From: Devosia sp.
Lineage (GTDB): Bacteria; Pseudomonadota; Alphaproteobacteria; Rhizobiales; Devosiaceae
Direction of reading: 5' to 3'
DNA length: 64,000 bases
Assembly (NCBI RefSeq): GCF_025809055.1
Contig: NZ_CP075529.1
Span: forward strand, 1,612,001-1,676,000
The notes beneath the pieces were generated by a model. The model did no database searches, was not told the DNA's origin, and saw nothing but the letters and a program-made list of their open reading frames with translations. Both the position numbers and the translations under genes were made by a program. Positions 42,545 through 51,767 of this stretch are shown here, piece by piece; position 1 is the first letter of the stretch; every line of letters starts with the position of its first letter.

Positions 42545-43684
42545 ATGAGCTTTCAGCACCACACGACCACATTGACCGGTGACGCGCCGGGTCACTCCAC
42601 CACGCTGCACTGGTTCACAGCCGGCCCCGCCGATGGGGTCAAGAAGGTGCATCTGCAGGCTGCGCTTCATGCCGATGAACAACCGGGCACCATGGTGCTG
42701 CACCACCTCTTGCCCATGCTGAAAGAGGCCGATCAAGCCGGTTTGCTGAACGCCAGGTTTGCGGTTTTCCCCTCGGTCAATCCCTTGGCCTTGGGGACGC
42801 GGGTGCTGCGCCGCCACATCGGGCGCTACGATCTCTCGACCGGCATCAACTTCAATCGCCGGTGGCCCGACCTCTATCCGCTGGTCGCAGACCGGATTGC
42901 CGGAAAACTCAGCGACGACGCAGGCGCCAATGTCGCGATCATCCGCGCGGCCGTCGGGGACTGGCTGGCGCAGCAAACGCACTCCGGCGCAGCCCAGACC
43001 CTCCGGCATCTGGTCATGACGTCCGCCCATGATGCCGACATCGTCCTGGACCTGCATTGCGACGACGACAGTCTCATGCACATTTTCACCTCGCCCGAGC
43101 TCATGCCCGGGCTGCAGGATCTGGCCGGGCACATGGGTGTCGCCGCAACTCTGACCGCCGAAGACAGCGGCGGCGGCTCGTTCGACGAAGTCCTGCCCTC
43201 CCTGTTCCGCAAGGCAGGCCGGGCCAATCCGGGCTTCCCCATTCCCGCCGCCGCTGAAACGGCGACGCTCGAATATCGCGGACAGGCCGATGTCGAGGAT
43301 GCTCTGGGCGTCGGCGATGCAAGGGCACTGTTCAACGTATTCGTTGGACGCGGCCTGATCCGCGGTGAGCCGGTTCCGCCTCCCGCTGCGCCGGAGCCAA
43401 CGCCGTTCGAGGCCACGGAAGTGCTTCGCGCGCCTGGGCCGGGCCTTCTGGCCTATAGGGTCAAGCTTGGCGATCGGGTGCGCAGGGGCGATGTCGTCGC
43501 CGACCTCATCAGCATGGATGGGCCGGAGGCATTTTTCGAGCGTCTGCCGATTTTGGCAGGTACGGACGGATTCATCCTGTCACGGGCCAGCGCCAGGCTG
43601 GCCGAACGCGGCAGTGCCGTCGCCAAGATCGTGGGCACCGAAATCCTGCCGGCGCGAGCCGGTGGATACCTCTTGGAAGACTGA
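42545..43684 (+). CDS. Succinylglutamate desuccinylase/aspartoacylase family deacylase
   Basis: A 379-residue zinc-dependent amidase of the M14-like AstE/AspA group. The metal ligands are H42 and E45 (LQAALHADEQPG) and H171 (VLDLHCDDDS); NPLALGTRVLRRHIGRYDLS matches the family's substrate-arginine region. A C-terminal beta-barrel (GLLAYRVKLGDRVRRGDVVA) resembles biotinyl/lipoyl folds, as in related members. The family removes acyl groups from amino acids (N-acetyl-, succinyl-). As last gene of an amino-acid ABC operon it probably hydrolyses the imported compound. The start at 42545 lies four bases after the permease stop. Confidence 0.85.
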   Translation: MSFQHHTTTLTGDAPGHSTTLHWFTAGPADGVKKVHLQAALHADEQPGTMVLHHLLPMLKEADQAGLLNARFAVFPSVNPLALGTRVLRRHIGRYDLSTGINFNRRWPDLYPLVADRIAGKLSDDAGANVAIIRAAVGDWLAQQTHSGAAQTLRHLVMTSAHDADIVLDLHCDDDSLMHIFTSPELMPGLQDLAGHMGVAATLTAEDSGGGSFDEVLPSLFRKAGRANPGFPIPAAAETATLEYRGQADVEDALGVGDARALFNVFVGRGLIRGEPVPPPAAPEPTPFEATEVLRAPGPGLLAYRVKLGDRVRRGDVVADLISMDGPEAFFERLPILAGTDGFILSRASARLAERGSAVAKIVGTEILPARAGGYLLED

Positions 43685-43688
43685 GCCG

Positions 43689-46067
43689 CTAGGACCCGAT
43701 CAGGGCCTTTTCTGCCTCGGCCTTGACCGCCGATGCCTGAGTGGGAACCATCGAAAGCAGGTAGTGCGGCAGGTCAATGCTGTCGAGGGGGCGGGCGAAA
43801 TGGAAGCCCTGCAATTGGTGGCAGGCAATTTCGGACAGGAAGGCGGCCTGCTCCGCCGTCTCGACACCCTCGGCGGTAATCTTGAGCTTGAGCGTTCTGC
43901 CCAGCGAGGTAATGGCGCGCAGGATGTCGCGGGCCACCTCATCGCTGGCAGAGGCCTCCACGAAAGACCGGTCGATCTTGATCTTGTCGAATGGGAATTT
44001 TAGCAGGTAGCCGAGGGATGAATAGCCTGTGCCGAAGTCATCCATGGCGATGGTGACGCCGAGATCACGGATGCCGGACAGCTTGTCGATGACATCATCC
44101 GGGTCCTCGATCAGCAGGCCCTCGGTGATCTCGATTTCGAGGCGATGCGGTGCAAGTCCGGACCGCGTCAGGGCCTTTTGCAGCACCGACTTGATGTCCG
44201 ACCGGCGGAAATGCTTGGCCGACAGATTGACCGCCACAGTGAGGTGATCGGGCCAGTCCGCTGCCGCAAGGCATGCGGTTTCGATGGTCCAGTCGCCGAT
44301 ATCGACGATCAGGCTGGATTGCTCGGCGACAGGGATGAACTCGGCAGGCGGCACCAGCCCGCGAATGGGGTGGTCCCATCGGATCAGGGCTTCGAAGCCC
44401 ATGGGCTGCTCGTTCTCGGCATCGACCAGCGGCTGATAGTGCAGCACCAGTTCGCCATTGCCGATCGCATCGCGAAGCTCGGCCTCGAGAAGCCGCTTTT
44501 CCCTCGCTTCTGAATCCATCTGGCTCTCGAAGAAGCGGAACACCGAGCGACCGTCGGCCTTGGCACGGTAGAGCGCCAGGTCGGCATTGCGGAGCAACTG
44601 GTCCGGGCGCGTGCCGTTTATGGGTGCCATGGCAATGCCGATACTCGCCCCAATCGAAAGGTGCTCATCCTCGATGACCACTGGATCGCGGATGGCCTCG
44701 ATCAGGCGATAGGCGAGGTCAGCCAGGCCATCCCGGTTCGCATCATTGGGCAATAGAATGGCGAACTCATCGCCGCCGAGCCGGGCGACGAGATCGGTTT
44801 CGCGAACCTGTTCCTCGATGCGCCGCGCGATCTGCACGAGCAGGCGGTCGCCGACCATGTGCCCGCGTGTGTCGTTGACGGCCTTGAACTGGTCGAGATC
44901 GAGGAAAATGACCGAAAAGGGAGTGCCATACCGCTCGAGCCGGGCGACGGACAGGCTGAGCTGTTCGGTGAACTTGCCGCGATTGAGGAGCCCGGTCATC
45001 GAGTCATGATGGGCGAGCAGGGTGATGCGGCGCTCGGCGACCTTGCGCTCGGTAATGTCCGAGCCCGTCCCGAGATAGCCAAGATAGGCACCGGCCTCGT
45101 CGAATACCGGCTTACCCGTCAATGTCCACCAGCAGGTCTGGCCATCGGCCGTAACGAGCAGTTCGATATCCTGAAAGGTTGCACGCCTTTGCACATGCTC
45201 TTCAATCTGGTTGACCAGCGGATCATCCGGCGGCGTGATGCAGCGAAGGAAATAGACGAAGTCAGCGCCAACCAGCGCCTCCTCGGTCACACCGGTTGCT
45301 TGGGTGAAGCCGTCCGAAATGCGGTTGAGATCGCCGGCCTCGTCGAAGCCCCAGATCCAGTCAGATGACGTGCGCTCGAATTCTCGCAGCAACAGTCCGA
45401 TGATCTCGCTTTTCTCCTGAACCAGCAGTTCTGATACGCGCCGCGCTACAAAGGACGCGGCATGATTGAGGGAAATCACGGCGACGATGAAGGTAAAGCC
45501 GGTGAGCAGCAGGGCGAGGCCGAACAGGTTGTCAATATTGCCCAGGCTATCCAGCCCGCTGAGCAGGCCAACCGCCATTGGAATGACAAAAGCGGCCATG
45601 GCCTGGGGGTAGATCAGCAGCGCCAGGATCGAGATGCAAAAGAGCCCGCCGCCGCTCACCAGAACCGCACCGTGAACGGACTCCGTCAGCCCCGCCTGCA
45701 CGAAATTCATCAGCACGGCCCACAGGCATCCCGCCAATGCCGCGTGCAAGACGGTCATGCAGGCGCGGGTGTTCACATTGCCCGCGTCAGGGCGCAGAAC
45801 GGCCCAATAAGCACCATGCGCATGGAGAAAATTGATCGGCACCAGAATGGCGAGCGCGACCGGAAAGACCGGCGTTCCCAGGGCCAGAAGAAGAAAGACG
45901 ATGGAGACGATCAGGGATGCTGCGAAAAGGTAGGGGGCAGACCGGCTGACAGTTTCCAATTGCTGCGCCATGAGTTTTTCGCGCACAGCCGTGCCCAGTC
46001 CGTCCGCGCCGATGGCGCGGTCGACGAATTGGTTGCCGAGCGTGATCATTCGCCTGACGAGCATCAT
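43689..46067 (-). CDS. Membrane PAS-GGDEF-EAL cyclic-di-GMP protein
   Basis: A 792-residue inner-membrane protein. Several hydrophobic helices span residues 45-205, a PAS domain lies at 230-340 (GFDEAGDLNRISDGFTQATG), a GGDEF domain with intact GGDEF at 431-435 and an RxxD inhibitory site (R422-D425), and an EAL domain beginning EAL at 559-561 with DDFGTGYSSL later. Both active sites look complete, so it could make and break cyclic-di-GMP. It is divergent from the oxoamine synthase with about 200 bases between, and converges on the deacylase with a four-base gap. Confidence 0.93.
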   Translation of the reverse strand: MMLVRRMITLGNQFVDRAIGADGLGTAVREKLMAQQLETVSRSAPYLFAASLIVSIVFLLLALGTPVFPVALAILVPINFLHAHGAYWAVLRPDAGNVNTRACMTVLHAALAGCLWAVLMNFVQAGLTESVHGAVLVSGGGLFCISILALLIYPQAMAAFVIPMAVGLLSGLDSLGNIDNLFGLALLLTGFTFIVAVISLNHAASFVARRVSELLVQEKSEIIGLLLREFERTSSDWIWGFDEAGDLNRISDGFTQATGVTEEALVGADFVYFLRCITPPDDPLVNQIEEHVQRRATFQDIELLVTADGQTCWWTLTGKPVFDEAGAYLGYLGTGSDITERKVAERRITLLAHHDSMTGLLNRGKFTEQLSLSVARLERYGTPFSVIFLDLDQFKAVNDTRGHMVGDRLLVQIARRIEEQVRETDLVARLGGDEFAILLPNDANRDGLADLAYRLIEAIRDPVVIEDEHLSIGASIGIAMAPINGTRPDQLLRNADLALYRAKADGRSVFRFFESQMDSEAREKRLLEAELRDAIGNGELVLHYQPLVDAENEQPMGFEALIRWDHPIRGLVPPAEFIPVAEQSSLIVDIGDWTIETACLAAADWPDHLTVAVNLSAKHFRRSDIKSVLQKALTRSGLAPHRLEIEITEGLLIEDPDDVIDKLSGIRDLGVTIAMDDFGTGYSSLGYLLKFPFDKIKIDRSFVEASASDEVARDILRAITSLGRTLKLKITAEGVETAEQAAFLSEIACHQLQGFHFARPLDSIDLPHYLLSMVPTQASAVKAEAEKALIGS

Positions 46068-46271
46068 GGCCCCACACTGCGCTGAGGCCGCTTAATTTTG
46101 TGTGAGATCGGAACGCAAATGGCCCCGCTTCCTTGAGCATTCACGGGAAATTAATGCCGTTTTCGATGTCTGGCGCGTTAGGGAAAATAAACCGATCCGA
46201 TTAAGCTCGATTTCAGCGAGCAATTTTAGCCTAAGTGCAAATACGGCCAGAAGGGCCAGCATGGAGTGCGC

Positions 46272-47627
46272 ATGGAAAAGACATTTGAATCCGTTCCAGA
46301 AGGAGCGCTGACTGGCAGCCTGCGGGACTATCGTGCGCCTGAGGGCGCAGACCTGGTCGGTCGCGTGGGGGCCTTCTACGAATGGCAGAACCTGCGCCGC
46401 GAGCACGGTCTCTGGCCCTATGCGCGTTCCACTGAAACGGCGCCCCAAGCCCGCTGCGAGGCTCGCACGGATTCGGGGCAGACCTTTGCTGGCATCAACT
46501 TCGCCAGCCAGGATTATCTCAGCCTGTCATCGCATCCGGCGGTCAAGCAGGCCGCCATCGACGCCATCGCCGAATATGGCGTGCACAGCGCCGGCTCGGC
46601 CGCCCTGCTGGGCAATACGGCAAACTCGCTCAAGCTCGAGCAGGGCCTGTCAGAGTTTCTCGGCGGCCGCGAGATCGTGCTCTACCCCACCGGCTGGGCA
46701 GCCGGATACGGTTCGATCCAGGGCTTCGTGCGCACCAATGATCACGTCGTGATGGACATTCTGGCCCATTCCTGCCTGCAGGAAGGCGCCAAGGCGGCCA
46801 CGCAGAACATCCACTATCATGGCCACATCAACCTTGATGCCCTGGCTCGCAAGCTTGAGCGCATTCGCAACAACGACGCTCAGAATGGCATCATGGTCGT
46901 GACCGAAAGCCTGTTCTCCATGCATTCGGACACACCGGATCTGGGCGCCATGCGCGCCCTGTGTGACCGGTTCAACGCCACGCTTCTGGTGGATTGCGCG
47001 CACGACCTCGGTTCGATCGGTGATGATGGCCTCGGCCACCTTGGCCTCCAGAACATGCTCGATGGGGCCGATATCATCATCGGATCGTTCTCCAAGACCT
47101 TCGCGTCCAATGGTGGTTTCATCGCCGTTCGGGATCGCGCCACGGCCGAGTATCTCAAATATTACAGTGCCACCCATACCTTCTCGAACGCATTGTCCCC
47201 GGTTCAGGCCGCGAGCGTGCTCACGGCACTGAACATCGTGCGGTCCGAGGAAGGCCGGCAGTTGCGTCGCAAGCTCATGGACAACATCCTCTATCTGCGC
47301 GCCGAAATGACCAAGGCTGGCCTCGAAACCCTAGGCGATCCATCGCCGATCGTGCCTGTCCGGCTGGGGCTGGAAGGCGTCGGGCGCTTCGCGTCCCGCC
47401 ACCTTTCGGCGCTGGGCGGCATCGCAAACCTGGTCGAGTATCCGGCCGTTCCCCAGGGCGGCGCCCGGTTCCGCTTCCAGGTCATGGCCTCCCACTCCTT
47501 CGAGGACATCGATCAGGTTGTCGAAATCCTGGCCAGGTCCATGCGCGACGCCGACCTTGAATACCGGGTCAGCCACGAAGGCCAGGCGGCCGAACCGCGC
47601 CGGGCCGGCCGGACCGGCGCCGCCTGA
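46272..47627 (+). CDS. Alpha-oxoamine synthase family PLP enzyme (possible signal synthase)
   Basis: A 451-residue pyridoxal-phosphate enzyme of the AONS/KBL/SPT/CqsA fold. The PLP lysine is K275 in SFSKTFASNGG, D241/H244 lie in VDCAHDLGS, and H166 in DILAHSCLQEG; YPTGWAAGYG and FASQDYLSLSSHP also fit. These enzymes join an acyl thioester to an amino acid with loss of CO2. SFSKTFAS resembles serine palmitoyltransferase; DCAH instead of DE(A/S)H is unlike BioF, KBL or CqsA. No biotin, sphingolipid or threonine genes are near; a receiver gene follows after eight bases and a six-TM hybrid kinase is 0.9 kb away, so autoinducer synthesis is inferred. The ATG at 46272 follows GGAG. Confidence 0.82.
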   Translation: MEKTFESVPEGALTGSLRDYRAPEGADLVGRVGAFYEWQNLRREHGLWPYARSTETAPQARCEARTDSGQTFAGINFASQDYLSLSSHPAVKQAAIDAIAEYGVHSAGSAALLGNTANSLKLEQGLSEFLGGREIVLYPTGWAAGYGSIQGFVRTNDHVVMDILAHSCLQEGAKAATQNIHYHGHINLDALARKLERIRNNDAQNGIMVVTESLFSMHSDTPDLGAMRALCDRFNATLLVDCAHDLGSIGDDGLGHLGLQNMLDGADIIIGSFSKTFASNGGFIAVRDRATAEYLKYYSATHTFSNALSPVQAASVLTALNIVRSEEGRQLRRKLMDNILYLRAEMTKAGLETLGDPSPIVPVRLGLEGVGRFASRHLSALGGIANLVEYPAVPQGGARFRFQVMASHSFEDIDQVVEILARSMRDADLEYRVSHEGQAAEPRRAGRTGAA

Positions 47628-47635
47628 GGACGCCA

Positions 47636-48028
47636 GTGGCCCCGCCCCTCAAACTGCTCGCCGTGGACGACGATGCGTCCTCGGCCGAACTGGTGGTCCG
47701 GATTGCCGAGCGCTGCGGCCTCGAGGGGTTTGCAACAACCGACTCCCGCGGCGTGATCAATCTCGTCGCGGCACTCTCTCCCGATATTCTCGCCGTCGAC
47801 GTCTCCATGCCGCATCTCGATGTATTCGAGCTTTTCGGCCTGTTGTCGCAGGAGGGGTATCAGGGGGACATTATCGTGGTCAGCGGCCAGGACCCGGTGA
47901 TGCTGGAAATGACCGCCAAGGCGGCCGATGCCCTCAACCTGCGCCGGCCAATGCTGCACCAGAAGCCGCTGGATCTGGCGGCGCTGCGTGAGACATTCGC
48001 CACCCTCAGGGCCGGAAGAGGCGCCTAA
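47636..48028 (+). CDS. Single-domain response regulator
   Basis: A 130-residue receiver. The acidic pocket is D11-D13 (LLAVDDDASS), the phospho-acceptor D55 (DILAVDVSMPH), the switch Ser in IIVVSGQDP and the lysine in LHQKPLDL. There is no output domain. The start is a GTG at 47636 with GAGGA upstream, eight bases after the oxoamine synthase stop, so the two are co-transcribed. Coupling of a receiver to a PLP synthase is unusual and points to a signalling role. Confidence 0.9.
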   Translation: MAPPLKLLAVDDDASSAELVVRIAERCGLEGFATTDSRGVINLVAALSPDILAVDVSMPHLDVFELFGLLSQEGYQGDIIVVSGQDPVMLEMTAKAADALNLRRPMLHQKPLDLAALRETFATLRAGRGA

Positions 48029-48092
48029 GACGTCTCCGCATGGCGGCGCCGTGACTCAACAGCACTGATCGAAACGGCCCCGCGGTTTTCCC

Positions 48093-48494
48093 TCAAGGAA
48101 GATTGATACTCATCGCCGCCGGCGGCGTTTTCGGGCCGAGCACGGCCTCGATCTTGCCGAGCAGTCGCGGCAGATCGACCGGCTTGGTATCGAAGTCGAT
48201 ACAGCCCGCGGCCAGTGCATTGGCCCGGTCGCTTTCAAAGGCACTCGCCGTCAGAGCGATGATCGGCAGGGCCGCCGTTTCCGGATCGGCGCGAATGCGG
48301 CGGGTCGCCTCACAGCCATCCATTTCCCCGAGACCGATATCCATCAGGATGACATCGGGCATCAGCGACTTGGCCGCAGCGATGCCGCTTGGACCATCCT
48401 CGGCGAAGCGGATCGAAAAGCCGCGGCGTTCCAGTCGGCGCCCCAGCACATCCCGATTGATCGGGTTGTCTTCCACTATCAGCACCATCGCCAT
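48093..48494 (-). CDS. Single-domain response regulator (DivK-like)
   Basis: A 133-residue receiver with E8-D9 (LIVEDNPINRDVL), phospho-acceptor D52 (VILMDIGLGEMDG), a Thr/Ser switch in IIALTASAF and lysine in DTKPVD. It resembles receivers released from hybrid kinases and DivK. It follows the hybrid kinase gene on the same strand after 13 bases, so it is likely its phosphotransfer partner. Confidence 0.92.
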   Translation of the reverse strand: MAMVLIVEDNPINRDVLGRRLERRGFSIRFAEDGPSGIAAAKSLMPDVILMDIGLGEMDGCEATRRIRADPETAALPIIALTASAFESDRANALAAGCIDFDTKPVDLPRLLGKIEAVLGPKTPPAAMSINLP

Positions 48495-48507
48495 TGCGTT
48501 TTCCTTC

Positions 48508-50424
48508 TTAGAAGCTGGTGGCCTTCGCGGCGCGACCCCGTACCGACCTTACCCCCGCCATCGCGGCCTTGACCTTGGAGGTATCGAGCGGCTTGACCAC
48601 AATGCCATCCGCACCGGCAGCCTGCGCCTTGGCCCGTTCGCCCAGGATTGAGATCATGAACACTGGGATATCGGCTGTGCTGGGATCGGCCTTGAGCGCG
48701 GCCAATACGTCCCACCCGTCAAAGCCTGGCATCAGAATATCGAGGAAGATGGCCGCCGGACGCACTGCCCGTGCCATCTGCAGTGCCGACTGCGGCGCAT
48801 CCGTACACACCGGCACAAACCCTTCCTTGCGGAACAGCCGCTCGGCCAGTTCGAGGAAGTTGCGATCATCGTCCACGATCAGCAGGCGCGCCCGCTTGTC
48901 GTGATCCTGATCGTGTCCGTTCATGGCCGCGTAGCCGTCGCCACGCTCGACGAGTTCCGCCTCCAGATCCTCGATCAGGTCCTGATCGTCGGTGACCACG
49001 GCTTCGGCTATTTCAGACCGTCCCGGCTCAGACGGCGACGTCGTCTGCTGCGCGCTGGGATCGGCCGGCAGGAAAATGGCAAACCGGGACCCTTTGCCCA
49101 GTTCGCTCTGGAGTTCGATGCGCCCGCCCATCAGCCGGCACAGGTTTTGCGAAAGCGCCAGGCCAAGACCCGTCCCGCCATAGACGGCGGCGATCTTTGA
49201 ATTGGCCTGGCTGAAATTGTTGAACAGGGCCTTCTGCTGCTCGGGTGAAATGCCGATGCCGGTATCGGCGACCCCGATCTCCACCCAGTCCTGCCCATCC
49301 AGTTGATGGCGCACGGCATCAAGGGTGATCTGCCCGTTCTGGGTAAACTTGCTGGCATTGGAGAGCAGGTTGAATATTGCCTGCCGCAGCTTGGTGGCAT
49401 CGGACTTGATCGTGCCCAGCGCACTGCGCCGATCCACCACAAAGCTGTTTGTATTCTTGGCCGCCAGCGGACGCGCGGTGGATTCGACTTCGTCCACCAG
49501 CTTGTCGAGATCCACGCTTTCCAGATGCAGCGCCATCTTGCCGGCCTCGATCTTGGAGATGTCGAGGATATCATTGACCATGGACAACAGGTGCTTGCCG
49601 GCGGCGCTGATCTTCTGGAGATCGGCAATCTGCTCGCCGCGGCCGTCGAGCTCAGCGTCTTCGAGCAATATTTCCGAATAGCCAAGAACCGCATTGAGCG
49701 GCGTGCGCAGTTCATGGCTCATCTTGGCGAGGAATTCGGATTTGGCGCCATTGGCGCGTTCGGCCTCTTCCTTGGCAACGGTCAGCGCCTGCAGCGTATC
49801 CTGATGGCGCTCGATTTCCCTGATCAGCTCGGACTGGCTATCCACCACGCTCGAGTAGTAGGCAGCCATCATGAACACATAGATGTTCGCGCCCAATGCC
49901 GACAGCACGCCGGCCACCACCATGTTCTCGACCGGAATGTGGATGGGAAAAGCGCCATAGAGGTAGAACGCATAGAGCGCCGCCATGCCGCCGGATATCA
50001 GGGAGAACACGAAGATGCGGGCGGTCCAGGTGGAGCCGAGATACATGAAGGCCAGCAGCGGGATGAGCACCAGCCAGACCAGGAATGGCGAGCTCGTGCC
50101 GCCATAATTGTAGGTGCCCCAGAGCACGCAGAAGGTCAGGTTCACGACCGATGCCATGGCCAGCGGCACATAGGCGCGGGGCATGAGCTTGAACAGGGCG
50201 AGAAATGGCCAAAAACCCCAGATGGAGGCGGCCAGGATGGCGACATGCGGATTGGGACTCGGGTCCGCCAGCCACAGAAACACCGGGATGGGCGTTGCGA
50301 TGATGGGCCCGAAAATGTGGCTGATGATGAACATCTGCACCCGCTTGCGCCGGTGCAGATCGTCCTTCAGGTCGTCGGGCGTGAACCACGCGACCAGGCG
50401 CTGCAGCGCCACCAAAGCATCCAT
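48508..50424 (-). CDS. Six-TM hybrid sensor histidine kinase
   Basis: A 638-residue inner-membrane kinase. Six hydrophobic helices lie at about 30-53, 60-80, 84-103, 112-130, 136-157 and 168-190 with very short loops and no periplasmic sensor domain. Then come a coiled coil, a HisKA domain with H237 (KMSHELRTPLNAVLGYSEIL), an ATPase domain (NLLSNASKF, ADTGIGIS, GGTGLGLALS) and a C-terminal receiver with D562 (AIFLDILMPGFDG). Six helices followed by kinase and receiver is the plan of CqsS, which senses a hydrophobic autoinducer in the membrane. It is read with a second receiver gene downstream. Confidence 0.92.
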   Translation of the reverse strand: MDALVALQRLVAWFTPDDLKDDLHRRKRVQMFIISHIFGPIIATPIPVFLWLADPSPNPHVAILAASIWGFWPFLALFKLMPRAYVPLAMASVVNLTFCVLWGTYNYGGTSSPFLVWLVLIPLLAFMYLGSTWTARIFVFSLISGGMAALYAFYLYGAFPIHIPVENMVVAGVLSALGANIYVFMMAAYYSSVVDSQSELIREIERHQDTLQALTVAKEEAERANGAKSEFLAKMSHELRTPLNAVLGYSEILLEDAELDGRGEQIADLQKISAAGKHLLSMVNDILDISKIEAGKMALHLESVDLDKLVDEVESTARPLAAKNTNSFVVDRRSALGTIKSDATKLRQAIFNLLSNASKFTQNGQITLDAVRHQLDGQDWVEIGVADTGIGISPEQQKALFNNFSQANSKIAAVYGGTGLGLALSQNLCRLMGGRIELQSELGKGSRFAIFLPADPSAQQTTSPSEPGRSEIAEAVVTDDQDLIEDLEAELVERGDGYAAMNGHDQDHDKRARLLIVDDDRNFLELAERLFRKEGFVPVCTDAPQSALQMARAVRPAAIFLDILMPGFDGWDVLAALKADPSTADIPVFMISILGERAKAQAAGADGIVVKPLDTSKVKAAMAGVRSVRGRAAKATSF

Positions 50425-50490
50425 CGAGATCGCCTCTTGTGCGCGAAATTCTCCTGCAATACTGGCGCCAACCCTTTGAAAAGTCGTAAA

Positions 50491-51711
50491 CTACCGCTTT
50501 CCAATACCATGCTGGCCATGCTCGAGTGCCGTCATCACGCCACGCAACTCGGCCAGACCCTTCATGCGTCCGATGGTCGGATAGCCAGGCTGGGACCGCC
50601 GTCCCAGGTCATCGAGTATATCCTGTCCATGGTCCGGGCGCATCGGGATTTCCCAATCTTTGCGTCCCTCCGCCTTCCGCCGCCTCTCTTCGGTAATGAT
50701 CGCTGCAATCAGGGCCACCATATCGGTGTCGCCGCCCAGATGCTCGGCCTCGAAGAACGACCCGGCTATGTCACCGCCATCGCGCTTGACGTTGCGCAGG
50801 TGAAGGAAATGCACCTTGGGCCCAAATCGCGCCATCATGGCCGGCAGGTCATTGTCCGGCCGTGCCCCCAGCGAGCCGGAACACAGCGTCATGCCGTTTG
50901 CCGGGCTGTCCACGGCATCCATGATGTAGGCGTAGTCATCTTCCGTCGACATGATCCGCGGCAGACCGAGAAGCGGGAACGGCGGATCATCGGGATGACA
51001 GCACAGCCGTAGTCCAAGGTCTTCTGCCACGGGCACGACTTCTTCCAGAAAAGCCACGAAATGATTGCGCAGTTGATCGCGGCTGATGCTGCCATACTCG
51101 TCCAGATGCGCCTGCACATCCTCCAGCGACATGGATTCGGTTGATCCGGGCAGGCCCATGGTCACGTTGCGGGCAAGCTGTCGCTTGTCATCTTCGTTCA
51201 TTGTCTCGTGGCGGCGGGCCGCCTCGTCGGCAATGGCATTGGTGAAGTCGGTCGCTGCGCCCGGCCGCTTGAGGATGTGGATATCGAATGCCGCAAAATC
51301 GTTGATATCGAAACGCATGCACGATCCGCCATTGGGCACCGTCCAACGCAGATCGGTGCGGGTCCAATCCAGCACCGGCATGAAATTATAGCAGATGGTC
51401 TCGATGCCGCTTTCCGCCAGATTGCGCATCGAAACCTTGTAATTGGCGACGTGGTCCCGCCATGCCCCCTTCTGCTTCTTGATGTCCTCGCTGACCGGCA
51501 GGCTCTCCACGACATCCCAGGTCAGGCCGGACGCCGAGCCATCCTTGCGCGTCGCGATCTCGTTGTGGCGCCTGGCAATCTCCTCTGCCGTCCAGACCAC
51601 GCCATTGGGTACATGGTGCAACGCGCTGACAACACCGGCCGCTCCAGCCTGGGTGATGTCGTCGATACTGGTCAGGTCTTTGGGGCCGAACCACCGCCAG
51701 GTCTGTCGCAA
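50491..51711 (-). CDS. uxuA: Mannonate dehydratase
   Basis: A 406-residue TIM-barrel enzyme. It opens LRQTWRWFGPKDLTSIDDIT and contains GAAGVVSALHHVPNGVVWTA, YNFMPVLDWTRTDLRWTVPN and LRLCCHPDDPPFPLLGLPRI, all standard for UxuA. It dehydrates D-mannonate to 2-keto-3-deoxygluconate with a metal ion (C/H ligands in CCHPDD and LHLRNV). The start is a TTG at 51711, which matches the usual family start MRQTWRWFG; GGAG lies nine bases upstream. It fits the uronate pathway genes at 53-58 kb. Confidence 0.95.
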   Translation of the reverse strand: MRQTWRWFGPKDLTSIDDITQAGAAGVVSALHHVPNGVVWTAEEIARRHNEIATRKDGSASGLTWDVVESLPVSEDIKKQKGAWRDHVANYKVSMRNLAESGIETICYNFMPVLDWTRTDLRWTVPNGGSCMRFDINDFAAFDIHILKRPGAATDFTNAIADEAARRHETMNEDDKRQLARNVTMGLPGSTESMSLEDVQAHLDEYGSISRDQLRNHFVAFLEEVVPVAEDLGLRLCCHPDDPPFPLLGLPRIMSTEDDYAYIMDAVDSPANGMTLCSGSLGARPDNDLPAMMARFGPKVHFLHLRNVKRDGGDIAGSFFEAEHLGGDTDMVALIAAIITEERRRKAEGRKDWEIPMRPDHGQDILDDLGRRSQPGYPTIGRMKGLAELRGVMTALEHGQHGIGKR

Positions 51712-51767
51712 CTTTCAAGTCTCCATCAAACAGAGGAATACAATAACGGCGCTGCCGGGGACTGGCC

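Noticed and set aside
46110..46134. Possible EcfG promoter (GGAAC-N16-CCTT) before the oxoamine synthase
   Set aside because: The -10 box differs from CGTT and the site lies 138 bases from the start; too weak to list as a feature.
46272..47627. Assignment as biotin synthase BioF or threonine-linked KBL
   Set aside because: No biotin genes or threonine dehydrogenase nearby, and the DCAH and SFSKTFAS motifs differ from both.
49303..51012. Plus-strand frame of 569 codons
   Set aside because: It spans the antisense of both the hybrid kinase and uxuA and crosses their intergenic gap, with no recognisable domain.
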